A DNA stretch of 64,000 bases from Pseudomonas sp. MN1F (GTDB taxonomy: Bacteria; Pseudomonadota; Gammaproteobacteria; Pseudomonadales; Pseudomonadaceae): NCBI RefSeq assembly GCF_009391885.1, contig NZ_VZII01000014.1, forward strand, positions 1 through 64,000, written 5' to 3'. How positions within the stretch are numbered: the first letter of the stretch is position 1; every line of letters starts with the position of its first letter. The notes below the pieces were generated by a model. It did not search any database. It saw only the letters and a program-made list of their open reading frames with translations, and was not told the origin of the DNA. This document shows, in pieces, positions 1 through 8,588 of the stretch. A program made the translations under genes and the position numbers.

Positions 1-3
1 TAC

Positions 4-78
4 AGGGGCGTCGCCAAGCGGTAAGGCAGCAGGTTTTGATCCTGCCATGCGTTGGTTCGAATCCAGTCGCCCCTGCCA
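4..78 (+). tRNA. tRNA-Gln (anticodon TTG)
   Basis: The acceptor stem AGGGGCG (4-10) pairs with CGCCCCT (68-74), followed by discriminator G and an encoded CCA end. The anticodon arm GCAGG-TTTTGAT-CCTGC presents TTG, which reads CAA glutamine codons. The T arm contains GGTTCGAATCC. All cloverleaf elements are present, so the gene looks complete and functional. It lies at the window edge, so it may belong to a longer tRNA array to the left. Confidence 0.97.
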
Positions 79-156
79 TTTTTTTCTTCAAATATTAAAT
101 TTCTCAATCAGTGCAGGCGAACGCCGGCGCTGGATTTTGCCGTTTCTGTTTCCTGC

Positions 157-193
157 ACGGGCTCTTCGCGGTTTTACCCCGCAAAGAGCCCGT
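157..193. terminator. Hairpin between tRNA-Gln and the hybrid kinase gene
   Basis: ACGGGCTCTTCGCGG (157-171) pairs with CCGCAAAGAGCCCGT (179-193) with one mismatch around a 7-base loop. It lies between the 3' end of the tRNA and the 3' end of the convergent kinase gene, so it can end transcripts from both sides. There is no T-run, so it may instead be a REP-like palindrome. Confidence 0.55.
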
Positions 194-208
194 ACAGGCA
201 CAGCGAAT

Positions 209-2596
209 CTAACCCGCTACCCGCAGCAGCTCATTCAGTACCCTGGCCAGTTCATCGGCCAGCACCGGCTTCTGCATCACCAGGCTCCCTGGCACTTCCA
301 GCCCTTCCAACTCCGCATACCCGGTCAGGAACACCACCGGCAACCGCGGATAGCGTTCGCGCGCCGCCAGGGCCAGTTGGCCACCGTTGAATTCAGGCAT
401 GGCAAAGTCAGTCAGCAGCAGGTCGATATCGTCGTCCAGCAGGGCCAGCGCCTGCTCCCCACTGTGTGCCTGGCGCACCTGGTAGCCATACTGGCGTAGC
501 ACGTCACCGAGCATGTCGCGCACCAGGTGATCGTCATCCACCAGCAGCACCGTGCGGTCCCGGCCACTGTCATCGATTGCCAGGGGGGCGGTTGGCGCTA
601 CAGGGTCGATCGCCAGTTCCTGCTTCACCGCCGGCAAGTACACCGCCACCTGGGTGCCATGCCCAGGCTCGGTGTCGATGCGCACACCGCCGCCGGACTG
701 CTTGGCGAAACCGAACACCTGGGCCAGGCCCAGGCCGGAGCCCTTGCCGATGTCCTTGGTGGTGAAAAACGGCTCGAACACCTTGGCCAGCACCTCTTCG
801 CTCATGCCGCAGCCGGTGTCACGGATGCTCAGCATCACGTACTCGCCGGGCTCCGGGTCCTCCGGGCGCTGCGGGCGGGCCTTGATGCGTGTGTTGCGGG
901 TCGCAAGGGTCAGCTGGCCGCCGTCGGGCATGGCGTCGCGGGCGTTGATCGCCAGGTTGAGGATGATCATTTCGGTCTGGGTCGGGTCGGTCAGCGCCTG
1001 CCACAGGCTGTGGTCCAGGTCCAGGCGCACCCGGATGTTGCCGCCGAGGGTGCGACGCAGCAGTTCTTCCAGGCCGCAGAGGGTGCGGTTCAGGTTCAGC
1101 GGCACCGGCTCCAGGCGCTGGCGACGGGAGAAGGCGAGCAGTTGCGAGGTCAGCTTGGCGCCGCGCTCACCGGCTTCGCGGATATGCGTGAGGCGGCTGC
1201 GGGCCTTGTCCAGGTCGCCCTTGGCCAAGTCGCGCTCAAGGAAGCTGGCGCCGGTCAAAATGACCGTGAGCAGGTTGTTGAAGTCGTGGGCGACGCCGGC
1301 GGTGAGCTGGCCGACGGCCTCCAGCCGCTGCATCTGCTGCAGCGCCGCCTCGATACGTTCGCGTTCGGTAATCTGTTCACGCAGGCGGGTATTGGCTTCG
1401 GCCAGGCCCAAGGCGGTGTCCCGCTCGCTGGTGATGTCCCGCGCCACCACGTAGAGCAGGGTGTCTTCTGGCACCACCACCCAGGACAACCAGCGCAACT
1501 GGCCACCGGCGTGCTGGATCCGGCCAACGAAACGGGCGCTGGTGCGGCCATGGGCGAGGGCGGCCAGCTCGGTGAGCAACGCCTCCTGATCCACTTCGGG
1601 CAGCAGGTGCAGCAGCGAAGCCTGGCTCAGGCGTTCGCGGGAAAAGCCCAGGCTGGCCTCCCAGGCCGGGTTGAGGGCCACCGGGGTCAGGTCCTTGTTG
1701 AGCACCGCAAGCAAGTCCTGGGACAGCTCCCAGGCGCGGTCGCGTTCGCGGGTACGGCGCTCGACCCGTTCGCCGAGCATCTCGTTGAGCTGCCTGAGTG
1801 CCTGGGTCGCCTGGCGCTGGGTATGGATGTCCTGCAGCACGCCGGTAAACCGCGTGCACTGGCCGTCGACGAACTGGCACTGGCCGCTGCTGAGCAGCCA
1901 GCGCGGTTCCAGGCCATTGGCCTGGACAATGCGAAACTCGACCCGGTACAGGCCGTCGCTGTCCGGGCGCATGGCCTGCTCCACGGCTTCGCGCACCTTG
2001 GCCTGATCGTCGGGGTGGATGCCGGCGTAGAACACCCCAAGGTTCATCTCGGTCTCGACCGGCAGGCCGAACAGGGCCTTGCAACGGTCATCCCAGATCA
2101 GCAGGCCCTGTTGCGGCCGGAAGTCCCAGGTGCCCATGCCGGCGGCATCGATGGCAATGCGCGCGCGTGCCTCGACATCGGCCAGGGCCTCTTCCGCACG
2201 GCGCCGGCGCTGGCGCTCCAGCACTTCAGACAGGGCCCGGCGCACGGCCTTGGGCAGCAGCGGCAGGTTCTTCTTCAGCACATAGTCGGTGGCGCCCAGG
2301 CGAATCATCTCAACCGCATGTTCTTCGCCATAGATGCCGGAGAGGAAAATGAACGGTGTGTCGGGCGCCAGGCGCTGGGCGATGGCCAGCACCTCGGTAC
2401 CGGAAGAGCCGGGCAGCACGCAGTCGCAAAGGATCAGGTCGAAACTGGCTTCAAGCAGGGCGTGTTCGACCCCGGCATGGTCGAATACCAGCTGCGATTG
2501 CACCTGCAACCCGCTGCGCTCCAGGCGCATCAGGGTCAGCTCGGCGTCGAGCGAGCTGTCTTCGACCATCAACAGTTTGAGCGGTGTCGGTAACAT
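209..2596 (-). CDS. Hybrid sensor histidine kinase (REC-PAS-PAS-HisKA-HATPase-REC)
   Basis: About 795 residues and predicted cytoplasmic, with no membrane segment. An N-terminal receiver (residues 5-120, phosphoacceptor Asp in LILCDCVLPG) is followed by two PAS regions (about 140-265 and 295-405), a HisKA domain with LTAGVAHDFNNLL, a HATPase (NLAINARDAMPDGG, GKGSGLGLAQVFG) and a C-terminal receiver (LLLTDFAMPEFNG). Such proteins autophosphorylate in response to a PAS-bound signal and relay phosphate. The ATG at 2596 puts the receiver right at the N-terminus; a GTG at 2623 would add nine residues and overlap the regulator gene. It is the third gene of a run headed by the bacteriophytochrome, so it probably receives the light signal through its first receiver. 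The signal and output are unknown. Confidence 0.88.
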   Translation of the reverse strand: MLPTPLKLLMVEDSSLDAELTLMRLERSGLQVQSQLVFDHAGVEHALLEASFDLILCDCVLPGSSGTEVLAIAQRLAPDTPFIFLSGIYGEEHAVEMIRLGATDYVLKKNLPLLPKAVRRALSEVLERQRRRRAEEALADVEARARIAIDAAGMGTWDFRPQQGLLIWDDRCKALFGLPVETEMNLGVFYAGIHPDDQAKVREAVEQAMRPDSDGLYRVEFRIVQANGLEPRWLLSSGQCQFVDGQCTRFTGVLQDIHTQRQATQALRQLNEMLGERVERRTRERDRAWELSQDLLAVLNKDLTPVALNPAWEASLGFSRERLSQASLLHLLPEVDQEALLTELAALAHGRTSARFVGRIQHAGGQLRWLSWVVVPEDTLLYVVARDITSERDTALGLAEANTRLREQITERERIEAALQQMQRLEAVGQLTAGVAHDFNNLLTVILTGASFLERDLAKGDLDKARSRLTHIREAGERGAKLTSQLLAFSRRQRLEPVPLNLNRTLCGLEELLRRTLGGNIRVRLDLDHSLWQALTDPTQTEMIILNLAINARDAMPDGGQLTLATRNTRIKARPQRPEDPEPGEYVMLSIRDTGCGMSEEVLAKVFEPFFTTKDIGKGSGLGLAQVFGFAKQSGGGVRIDTEPGHGTQVAVYLPAVKQELAIDPVAPTAPLAIDDSGRDRTVLLVDDDHLVRDMLGDVLRQYGYQVRQAHSGEQALALLDDDIDLLLTDFAMPEFNGGQLALAARERYPRLPVVFLTGYAELEGLEVPGSLVMQKPVLADELARVLNELLRVAG

Positions 2597-2609
2597 CTTT
2601 GCGGGGGCC

Positions 2610-3071
2610 TCAGTGGCTGCCACGGCGGTTCAGGCGCAGCGAGCCGGGTGGTGGTTCGTTGAGCACTGCCCAGAACACGCCGAGGTCGGAAATCGCCGCG
2701 ACGAACTCCTTGAACTCCACCGGCTTGACCACATAGGCATTGACCCCCAGCTCGTAGGCCCGCAGCAGGTCGGGCTCCTCCCGCGAGGAGGTCAGCATCA
2801 CGGTGGGTATGCTGCGCAGTTCGGGCGTGGCACGCACCACCTTGAGCACTTCCAGGCCATCGACCTTCGGCAGCTTCAGGTCGAGCAGCAGGACGGCCGG
2901 GTTGCCATCGGCACGTTCGGCGTATGTGTTGCGGCGCAGCAGGTAGTCGAGGGCATCGGCACCGTCGCGTAGAACGATCACTTCGTTGGCCAGCTGGCTG
3001 CGCTCCAGGGCCAGCAGCGTCAGCTCCAGGTCGCGGGGGTTGTCTTCGACCAGCAGGATGGGCTTGAGCAT
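2610..3071 (-). CDS. Single-domain response regulator (Rcp/CheY-like)
   Basis: 153 residues, one receiver domain and no output domain. Acidic pocket ILLVEDN (residues 5-11), phosphoacceptor Asp in VLLLDLKLPKVDG (near residue 60), switch Thr/Ser in VMLTSSREEPD and Lys in YVVKPVEF. The insertion-containing form resembles the Rcp1 family that partners cyanobacterial and bacterial phytochromes. It starts 15 bases after the phytochrome stop and ends just before the hybrid kinase gene, so the three are likely one operon. Role: phosphate carrier from the phytochrome kinase. Its downstream partner is inferred, not visible. Confidence 0.9.
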   Translation of the reverse strand: MLKPILLVEDNPRDLELTLLALERSQLANEVIVLRDGADALDYLLRRNTYAERADGNPAVLLLDLKLPKVDGLEVLKVVRATPELRSIPTVMLTSSREEPDLLRAYELGVNAYVVKPVEFKEFVAAISDLGVFWAVLNEPPPGSLRLNRRGSH

Positions 3072-3086
3072 GGTGATACGGGTACC

Positions 3087-5333
3087 TCAGGTAGTTGCCG
3101 GGTGACGGGGCAGGGTGAAGTGGAAGCTGGCGCCCTGGTCGACCTGGCCTTCGGCCCAGACTCGCCCGTCGTGACGCTCGATGATCCGCCGCACGCTGGC
3201 CAGGCCGATCCCGGTGCCTTCGAAGTCTTCCATGCGGTGCAGGCGCTGGAACACCCCGAACAGCTTGTTGGCATAGGCCATGTCGAAGCCTACACCATTG
3301 TCGCGGATGTACACCTCGATCTCGCTCTGGTGCTGGCGGGCGCGGACCGCGATGTGGGCGGGGTCACGGCCCCGGGTGTATTTGATGGCGTTGGCGATCA
3401 GGTTGTGCAAGGCCAGGTTGAGGAATGCCGGGTCGGCGATCACCTTGGGCAGCGGCGCGATGTCCCAGATGATTTCGCGGCCTTGGTAATCCGGGGCCAG
3501 GTCCTGGCGGATGGTATCGACCAGTGCGTTGAGGTCGACATCCGACAGGCGCAAGGCCGAGCGGCCCATCTGCGAGAAATTGAGCAGGTTGTCGACCAGG
3601 CTGCCGGCGAAGTGCGCGGCTTCCTCGATGTGTTGCAGATAGCGCTTGCCGCGCTCGCTCAACGCGCGGCCCTCGATTTCGCCAAGCAGCTCGGAGTAGC
3701 CGGCGATGTGACGCAACGGGGCGCGCAGGTCGTGGGACACACTGTAGGAAAAGGCTTCGAGCTCCTTGTTCGAGCGGCGTAGCTCGTTGGCCAGCTGTGC
3801 CAGCTCCTCGGCCTTGCGCAGCACGATACCCAGCACAGCCGTACGCAGTTCGAGCACGCCTTCGATGACCAGCGGGTCCCAAGGTTCGCAGTAGCCGCTG
3901 ACCTGCTCCTGCCAGCGATCAAAGCTGTGCCGCGGGTCGAGCGCACCGTGGGCGCCAATCTGCTTGTCGGGCCGCCCGGCCCAGTCGACGGTGCGCACCT
4001 GCTCGGGGCGGAACCACAGCAGGTAGTGCGAGTGGATCTGCGAGATGGCCACTGCCAGCACGCCGCCAGCATGGGCTGCCAGCTCTGGCAGTTCATCGAT
4101 GTCTCGGCGCAGGTTGTCGCTGTGGAATACCGTTTCCTCGCCGCGTTGCTCCAGCCAGTGCACCAGGGCGGTAACCTGCGCCGCAGGCGGGGTCTGGCCG
4201 ATCAGGTCGCAGCGCTCGGCGGAGATTAACGCCGCGCCGCTGGCGCTGGCGAAGGCCAGCAGCACCTCGGGCAAGTCGCGCAGGCCTTCGCTGACACTGT
4301 CGTGGTCGGCCATCGAGGAGATCATGCGCACGACGTGCTGGCGCAGGTCGAGTAGCTGGCGAGTCCTGGCGTGCGATTCGCGGGCCTCGATCTGCAGTGA
4401 CAGCACGCTGGCCAGCAGTTCGCAGGCCGTGCGGGTACGCAGCTCGACCGCGCGCGGCTGGGCGTGGTGGCAGGAGATCAGGCCCCAGAGCTGGCCATCG
4501 ACCACAATCGACAGTGACATCGACGCCAGGGTACCCATGTTGCGCATGTACTGCAGGTGCACCGGCGACACGCTGCGCAGGGCGGCGAAACTCATGTCCA
4601 GGGGCTTGCCGGTGCGTGGGTTGGTGGCCGGCAGCAGGGGTGAGGCCTGGTAGTTGGCATCTTCGATCACGCGGATGCGGTTGACCCGGTACAGCTCGCG
4701 GGCCTGACGCGGGATGTCCGCTGCGGGAAAATGCAGGCCGAGGTAACGCGGGTAACCGGCGTCGGCCAGTTCGGCGAGCACCTGGCCATTGCCCTCGGCA
4801 TCGAAACGGTAGGCCTTGACCCGGCCAAAGCCGGTGATGCGCTTGACCTGAACCACGCACTGCTGCAACAGCTCTTGCAGGGTGTCGGCGTTGTGCAGGC
4901 TGCTGACGAAACCGCGCACAATCGGGTAGTAGTCGCCCGGATCGGCCAAGTCGGCAGGCAGGCGGAAGGGTTCGAACTCAGCGATCAGTACCTGGTCGTG
5001 GCGATGGACCAACAGGCGCAGCGTGTCGCGGCAGGGCGCGCCCTGGCGCAAGCGCACATCGCCGATATGGAACGGGAAGGCGTCGTCGTTGGGCAGGCGT
5101 TCGAGCTGGGCGCGCAGGTCGAAGCTTTCGCTGACCACGTCGGCGAAGGTGCAGCCGATCAGTGCTGCGGCCGTCACACCCAGCCAGCGTTCGACATTTT
5201 CGCTGGCCTGGAGGATGCACAGGTCGTGTTCATCCAGTGCCAGCAGAAAGCCGTGCGGCTGGATGCTGCCAGGGACCTGGATCGGCTCCTCGGCGCAGCG
5301 TTCCACAGCTGCGGCGAGTGCTTTGTCTGTCAT
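3087..5333 (-). CDS. bphP: Bacteriophytochrome sensor histidine kinase
   Basis: 748 residues from ATG 5333; a TTG at 5336 is possible. Domains in order: PAS (with IQVPGSIQPHGFLLAL), GAF, PHY, HisKA (SVSHDLRAPLRHI) and HATPase (GTGIGLASVRRII). Cys13 lies just before the PAS core, where bacterial phytochromes attach biliverdin. The GAF carries a PAADIP version of the PASDIP motif, SPVHLQYMRNMG and ISCHH; the PHY tongue has PRHSF. These features predict a red/far-red photoreceptor kinase. No heme oxygenase gene (bphO), which makes biliverdin and often neighbours bphP, is present in the window. It is divergent from the Csu-type pilus operon, which suggests light control of attachment, an inference only. 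Confidence 0.95.
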   Translation of the reverse strand: MTDKALAAAVERCAEEPIQVPGSIQPHGFLLALDEHDLCILQASENVERWLGVTAAALIGCTFADVVSESFDLRAQLERLPNDDAFPFHIGDVRLRQGAPCRDTLRLLVHRHDQVLIAEFEPFRLPADLADPGDYYPIVRGFVSSLHNADTLQELLQQCVVQVKRITGFGRVKAYRFDAEGNGQVLAELADAGYPRYLGLHFPAADIPRQARELYRVNRIRVIEDANYQASPLLPATNPRTGKPLDMSFAALRSVSPVHLQYMRNMGTLASMSLSIVVDGQLWGLISCHHAQPRAVELRTRTACELLASVLSLQIEARESHARTRQLLDLRQHVVRMISSMADHDSVSEGLRDLPEVLLAFASASGAALISAERCDLIGQTPPAAQVTALVHWLEQRGEETVFHSDNLRRDIDELPELAAHAGGVLAVAISQIHSHYLLWFRPEQVRTVDWAGRPDKQIGAHGALDPRHSFDRWQEQVSGYCEPWDPLVIEGVLELRTAVLGIVLRKAEELAQLANELRRSNKELEAFSYSVSHDLRAPLRHIAGYSELLGEIEGRALSERGKRYLQHIEEAAHFAGSLVDNLLNFSQMGRSALRLSDVDLNALVDTIRQDLAPDYQGREIIWDIAPLPKVIADPAFLNLALHNLIANAIKYTRGRDPAHIAVRARQHQSEIEVYIRDNGVGFDMAYANKLFGVFQRLHRMEDFEGTGIGLASVRRIIERHDGRVWAEGQVDQGASFHFTLPRHPATT

Positions 5334-5603
5334 CAATGGAAAAGCTCCTGTGATGTTCTTCCATGCCTACTACCTGCGTCGGGTGCCGGCTGTTGGCTAC
5401 CGCGCACCGTAGCAGAATGTCGACCGCTTTGCCGGCTCATGGCCATTGGAGGCATGGGATGCCCAGGGGTTCGCCTGGATTGGGAAATTTCTTGCCGGCG
5501 CGCCAGCGCTTTGTCGTTAGCACAAAAGAATGGCACCCAGCCATCACGGTTCTGCCACCTGCTGCTACGCTCAGAATCACACTAGAGAAACAAGGAACAT
5601 CCA

Positions 5604-6131
5604 GTGACGGAACGCTTTTTGGCCGCGCTGTTTGGCCTGTTGTTGAGCGGCAGTGCCGTAGCGGCGGACTTCCTGGTCGAGGTGCGGGTACTGGTGCAGC
5701 GGGGCTGCATGCTGGTCACCCAGCAGCGTGACGCGGGCGCCCAGGCCCTGGGTCGGATCGACCTGGGCACTACCGCTCGTCTGGACGGCCCGGATGCGCC
5801 ATTGAGTGGCGTACTGCTCAGCCAGCGCCCGCCACGCCTCGAATGCAACCCAGACACGCCTTATCAGGTGCGCGTCGACGGTGGCCAGCACGGCGGTGTC
5901 GGCGAACTGCGTTTTCTCGCCAGCCATGACACCAAGGCCAAGCCGATCCCCTATCGCCTGTTCCGTGATGCCGCCTGGCGCGAACCCGTGGTGGTGGGTG
6001 AGCCGCATGCCGCACGTGTGCCAGGCAGTGGGTCGGTCGAGCTGCCGCTCTACGCCCGAATCGACAAGCTGGCCTGGGTGCCCCGCGCCGGGCAGTACGC
6101 CGACCTGCTCAAAGTCACGGTCACCTGGTAG
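5604..6131 (+). CDS. Spore coat U domain pilus subunit (archaic chaperone-usher)
   Basis: 175 residues from a GTG start preceded by AAGGAA at 5590-5595. A signal peptide ends near AVAA (residue about 21); the rest is a spore coat protein U (SCPU) domain with a conserved Cys pair (RGC and LEC) and the usual C-terminal pattern ending in VTVTW, the donor strand-complemented beta sandwich of Csu/sigma-fimbriae. First gene of a seven-gene operon encoding four small SCPU proteins, chaperone, usher and tip protein. Exported by Sec and assembled through the usher. Probably a minor subunit. Confidence 0.85.
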   Translation: MTERFLAALFGLLLSGSAVAADFLVEVRVLVQRGCMLVTQQRDAGAQALGRIDLGTTARLDGPDAPLSGVLLSQRPPRLECNPDTPYQVRVDGGQHGGVGELRFLASHDTKAKPIPYRLFRDAAWREPVVVGEPHAARVPGSGSVELPLYARIDKLAWVPRAGQYADLLKVTVTW

Positions 6132-6141
6132 CGAGGCCGCC

Positions 6142-6687
6142 ATGCACAAGATGAACCGCACATCAATCCTGCTGCTCAGCCTCGGCCCGCTGCTGTTGCC
6201 CAGTGGCGTGGCGCATGGCACCAGCACCGGGTTCATCCAGGCCCGCCTGGTGATCAGCGCCGCCTGCCAGATCAACAGTGGTGATCAGCCGCCCGCTACG
6301 CTGGGCAACCCAGGCCTGATGGACTTTGGCCAGCGCGGCCCGAACTGGGATGCGCCGCTGCGCAGCCGGGTTGACGAGGCGGTGGGCGAGGGCAGCTTGC
6401 AGATCAGCTGCACGCCCGAGGTGAGGGCGTTCAACGTGCGCATCAATGCTGGCCTGAATGGCGACGATGGCGTGCGTCGGCTGAGCAACGGCCGCGAAAT
6501 GATCCCCTATCAGCTGGCGGTCGACCCAGGTGGCAATAGCCGCTACGGCATCGGCCAGGCCCGTGCTTTCACCATCAGCAGTACCGAGCAGGTCCCTGTT
6601 CCCATCTACGGTGTGGTAGTGGCGCAACCGCGCGCGCTGCCGGCCGGGCTGTACCGCGACACCCTGAGAGTGACCCTGGACTGGTAA
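6142..6687 (+). CDS. Spore coat U domain pilus subunit
   Basis: 181 residues from ATG 6142, eleven bases after the previous stop; a second in-frame ATG at 6151 is possible. The signal peptide (LLLSLGPLLLPSGVAHG) is followed by an SCPU domain with a Cys pair (AACQ, ISCTP) and terminal motif LPAGLYRDTLRVTLDW. The glycine before Y and the final W match the consensus of secreted pilus subunits. Minor subunit or adaptor of the same pilus by operon position. Confidence 0.85.
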   Translation: MHKMNRTSILLLSLGPLLLPSGVAHGTSTGFIQARLVISAACQINSGDQPPATLGNPGLMDFGQRGPNWDAPLRSRVDEAVGEGSLQISCTPEVRAFNVRINAGLNGDDGVRRLSNGREMIPYQLAVDPGGNSRYGIGQARAFTISSTEQVPVPIYGVVVAQPRALPAGLYRDTLRVTLDW

Positions 6688-6706
6688 ACGACGCAAGGAG
6701 ACTCCG

Positions 6707-7240
6707 ATGCGAACGACTTTCACCCGTTGCATGCTCGCCGGCCTCGGCCTGGCCATGGCAGCTCACACCCAGGCCGCTACGGTGACCGGGACCATCACCT
6801 CGACCCTGACCCTGACCTCGGCGTGCCAGGTCAACGGCAGTGGCGGCACCTCAGGGTTGAACTTCGGTGCCCTCAACTTCGGTACCCAGGAGGCCCTGTT
6901 CACCACGGCCAACGCCCAAGTGCTGGGCGGCGGCGGCGGGGCCATGAGCATCCTGTGCTCGGCAGGCACGGTCCCGGCGATCCGCGTGCGCGCCGGGTCC
7001 CATGACGGCCAGTCGACGGGTGGTACGCGTGCGCTGGCTGATGGCGCTGGCAATTTCGTGCCCTACGACTTCTACACCGATGCCGGTCACTCCACGTTGC
7101 TGGCCATCGACGGCACCATCACCTTGCCGACCAGCACCGGCGTGGCGCAAACCGTCAACTTGTATGGCCAGGCGCGTGGCAAGGCAGGGCTACCGGCCGG
7201 GACATACACCGACACGGTGGCTGTCGAGTTGTCGTTCTGA
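6707..7240 (+). CDS. Spore coat U domain protein, CsuA/B-like candidate major pilin
   Basis: 177 residues with a signal peptide ending in AHTQA and a mature start AATVTG. The Cys pair (SACQ, LCSAG), the glycine-rich loop LGGGGGAMS and the C-terminal LPAGTYTDTVAVELSF resemble the CsuA/B type that forms the rod of archaic pili. An AAGGAG ribosome site precedes ATG 6707. Third of four small SCPU genes. The major-pilin assignment is inferred from the domain pattern and lack of extra segments. Confidence 0.83.
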   Translation: MRTTFTRCMLAGLGLAMAAHTQAATVTGTITSTLTLTSACQVNGSGGTSGLNFGALNFGTQEALFTTANAQVLGGGGGAMSILCSAGTVPAIRVRAGSHDGQSTGGTRALADGAGNFVPYDFYTDAGHSTLLAIDGTITLPTSTGVAQTVNLYGQARGKAGLPAGTYTDTVAVELSF

Positions 7241-7243
7241 GCC

Positions 7244-7759
7244 ATGTTCAACGCCATGCGTGCCTGGCTCGCGGGTGGCCTGACGGGGCTCGGCATGTTG
7301 CTGGCCGCGCCCCTGGATGCGGCGACCAGCAGTACCTTCCAGGTGAGCGCGCAGATCGTTGCCGGCTGCCTGGTGGTGGGCGGGGTGACCAGCTATGGCG
7401 TGCTCGATTTCGGCACCCAGTCGGCACTGTCCACCGGCATCCTCAGTACTTCACTGGGCGGCACCACGGTGACCTTCCAGTGCACCCCGGGGGTGGCCAT
7501 GAGCATGAGCCTGGACGGCGGCCAGAACAGTGCCAGTGGTACGCGCAACCTCAAGCGCACGGGCGGCACGCAGGTGCTGGCCTACCAGTTGTACCAGGAC
7601 GCGGCCTACAGCCAGGCCCTGGGGATCGGCCAGAGCGTGACGGTGAGTTACACCGACGCCACGGCCATCAAGTTGCCGGTGTATGGCCGTACCCAGTTGC
7701 CTGGCACTTTGCCGGCCGGGACCTACACCGATGTGGTGCAAGTGTCGGTGACCTGGTGA
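7244..7759 (+). CDS. Spore coat U domain pilus subunit
   Basis: 171 residues starting three bases after the previous stop. Signal peptide (GLTGLGMLLAAPLDA), SCPU domain with AGCLVVGG and FQCTPG cysteines, and ending LPAGTYTDVVQVSVTW. Close in form to the gene before it, which suggests a local duplication. It makes the operon one small SCPU gene longer than the classic csuA/B-A-B-C-D-E order. Confidence 0.83.
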   Translation: MFNAMRAWLAGGLTGLGMLLAAPLDAATSSTFQVSAQIVAGCLVVGGVTSYGVLDFGTQSALSTGILSTSLGGTTVTFQCTPGVAMSMSLDGGQNSASGTRNLKRTGGTQVLAYQLYQDAAYSQALGIGQSVTVSYTDATAIKLPVYGRTQLPGTLPAGTYTDVVQVSVTW

Positions 7760-7799
7760 ACACACCAGCAGCCTAGAAAAAGAAACCAAGGAGAGTGGC

Positions 7800-8576
7800 A
7801 TGGGGGTAGGCGCGAAGTGGGCGCAAGGTGTGATCGGTCTGTTGCTGCTGGCGAGCCTGCCGGCAGGGGCGGCCACCTCGGTGCTGATCTGGCCGATCGA
7901 CCCGGTGCTGGAGGCTGACCAGAAGGCCGGCGCCCTGTGGCTGGAAAACCGCGGCACGGCGCCGGCCAGCTTGCAGGTACGGGTGTTCGCCTGGCGCCAG
8001 GGCGATTATCAGGAGCAGTTCCAGGCCCAGCGCGAAATCATCGGTAGCCCACCCGTGGCCACCATTGCCCCAGGGCAAAAGCAGCTGATCCGCCTGACCC
8101 GCACGGGCAGTTCGCCGGTCGGCCAGGAGCAGGCCTACCGCATCATCATCGACGAGATCCCCTCGCCAATGCCCACCGATACTGCCAGCCAGGGCACCAC
8201 CGCAGCGATCCGCCTGCAGATGCGCTATTCGGTGCCGTTGTTCGTCTATGGCGAAGGCTTGTGGGGCAAGCCCGACCCGCAGGGCAAGCGCAACGCCGAC
8301 GGCATCGGCAAGCCGCAGCTCAGCTGGCGCCCGGTGACGGTGCAGGGCAAACCCTATGTGGAAATGCGCAATACCGGCCCGGTGCATGCACGCCTGACCG
8401 ATGTGGTGGTGCTGCAGGGCGGCCAGGGCAAACCCTTGGCCGAAGGCCTGCTTGGCTATGTGCTGCCCGGTGCCAGCATGCGCTGGCCGGCGCCGGTGGT
8501 GCCGAACGCGGGCAGCGTGATCAAGGGGAGGGTGAACGGCCAGGAAGTGGCCGAAGCGATCCGGCAAGGGCAATGA
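7800..8576 (+). CDS. Periplasmic pilus chaperone (PapD/CsuC-like)
   Basis: 258 residues, AAGGAG upstream of ATG 7800. The signal peptide ends AGAA near residue 25. An immunoglobulin-like N-domain begins SVLIWPIDPVLEADQKAG; the subunit-binding strand region includes IAPGQKQLIRLTR, with a basic residue for the pilin C-terminus. The C-domain follows with YSVPLFVYG. Family role: caps SCPU subunits in the periplasm and delivers them to the usher. Located between the subunit genes and the usher, as in csu operons. Confidence 0.92.
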   Translation: MGVGAKWAQGVIGLLLLASLPAGAATSVLIWPIDPVLEADQKAGALWLENRGTAPASLQVRVFAWRQGDYQEQFQAQREIIGSPPVATIAPGQKQLIRLTRTGSSPVGQEQAYRIIIDEIPSPMPTDTASQGTTAAIRLQMRYSVPLFVYGEGLWGKPDPQGKRNADGIGKPQLSWRPVTVQGKPYVEMRNTGPVHARLTDVVVLQGGQGKPLAEGLLGYVLPGASMRWPAPVVPNAGSVIKGRVNGQEVAEAIRQGQ

Positions 8577-8588
8577 GCCCGCCGCTGA

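Noticed and set aside
527..2593. Long open frame (688 codons) on the plus strand opposite the hybrid kinase
   Set aside because: It is the antisense frame of a high-GC gene; its composition has no domain pattern, whereas the minus frame has complete kinase motifs.
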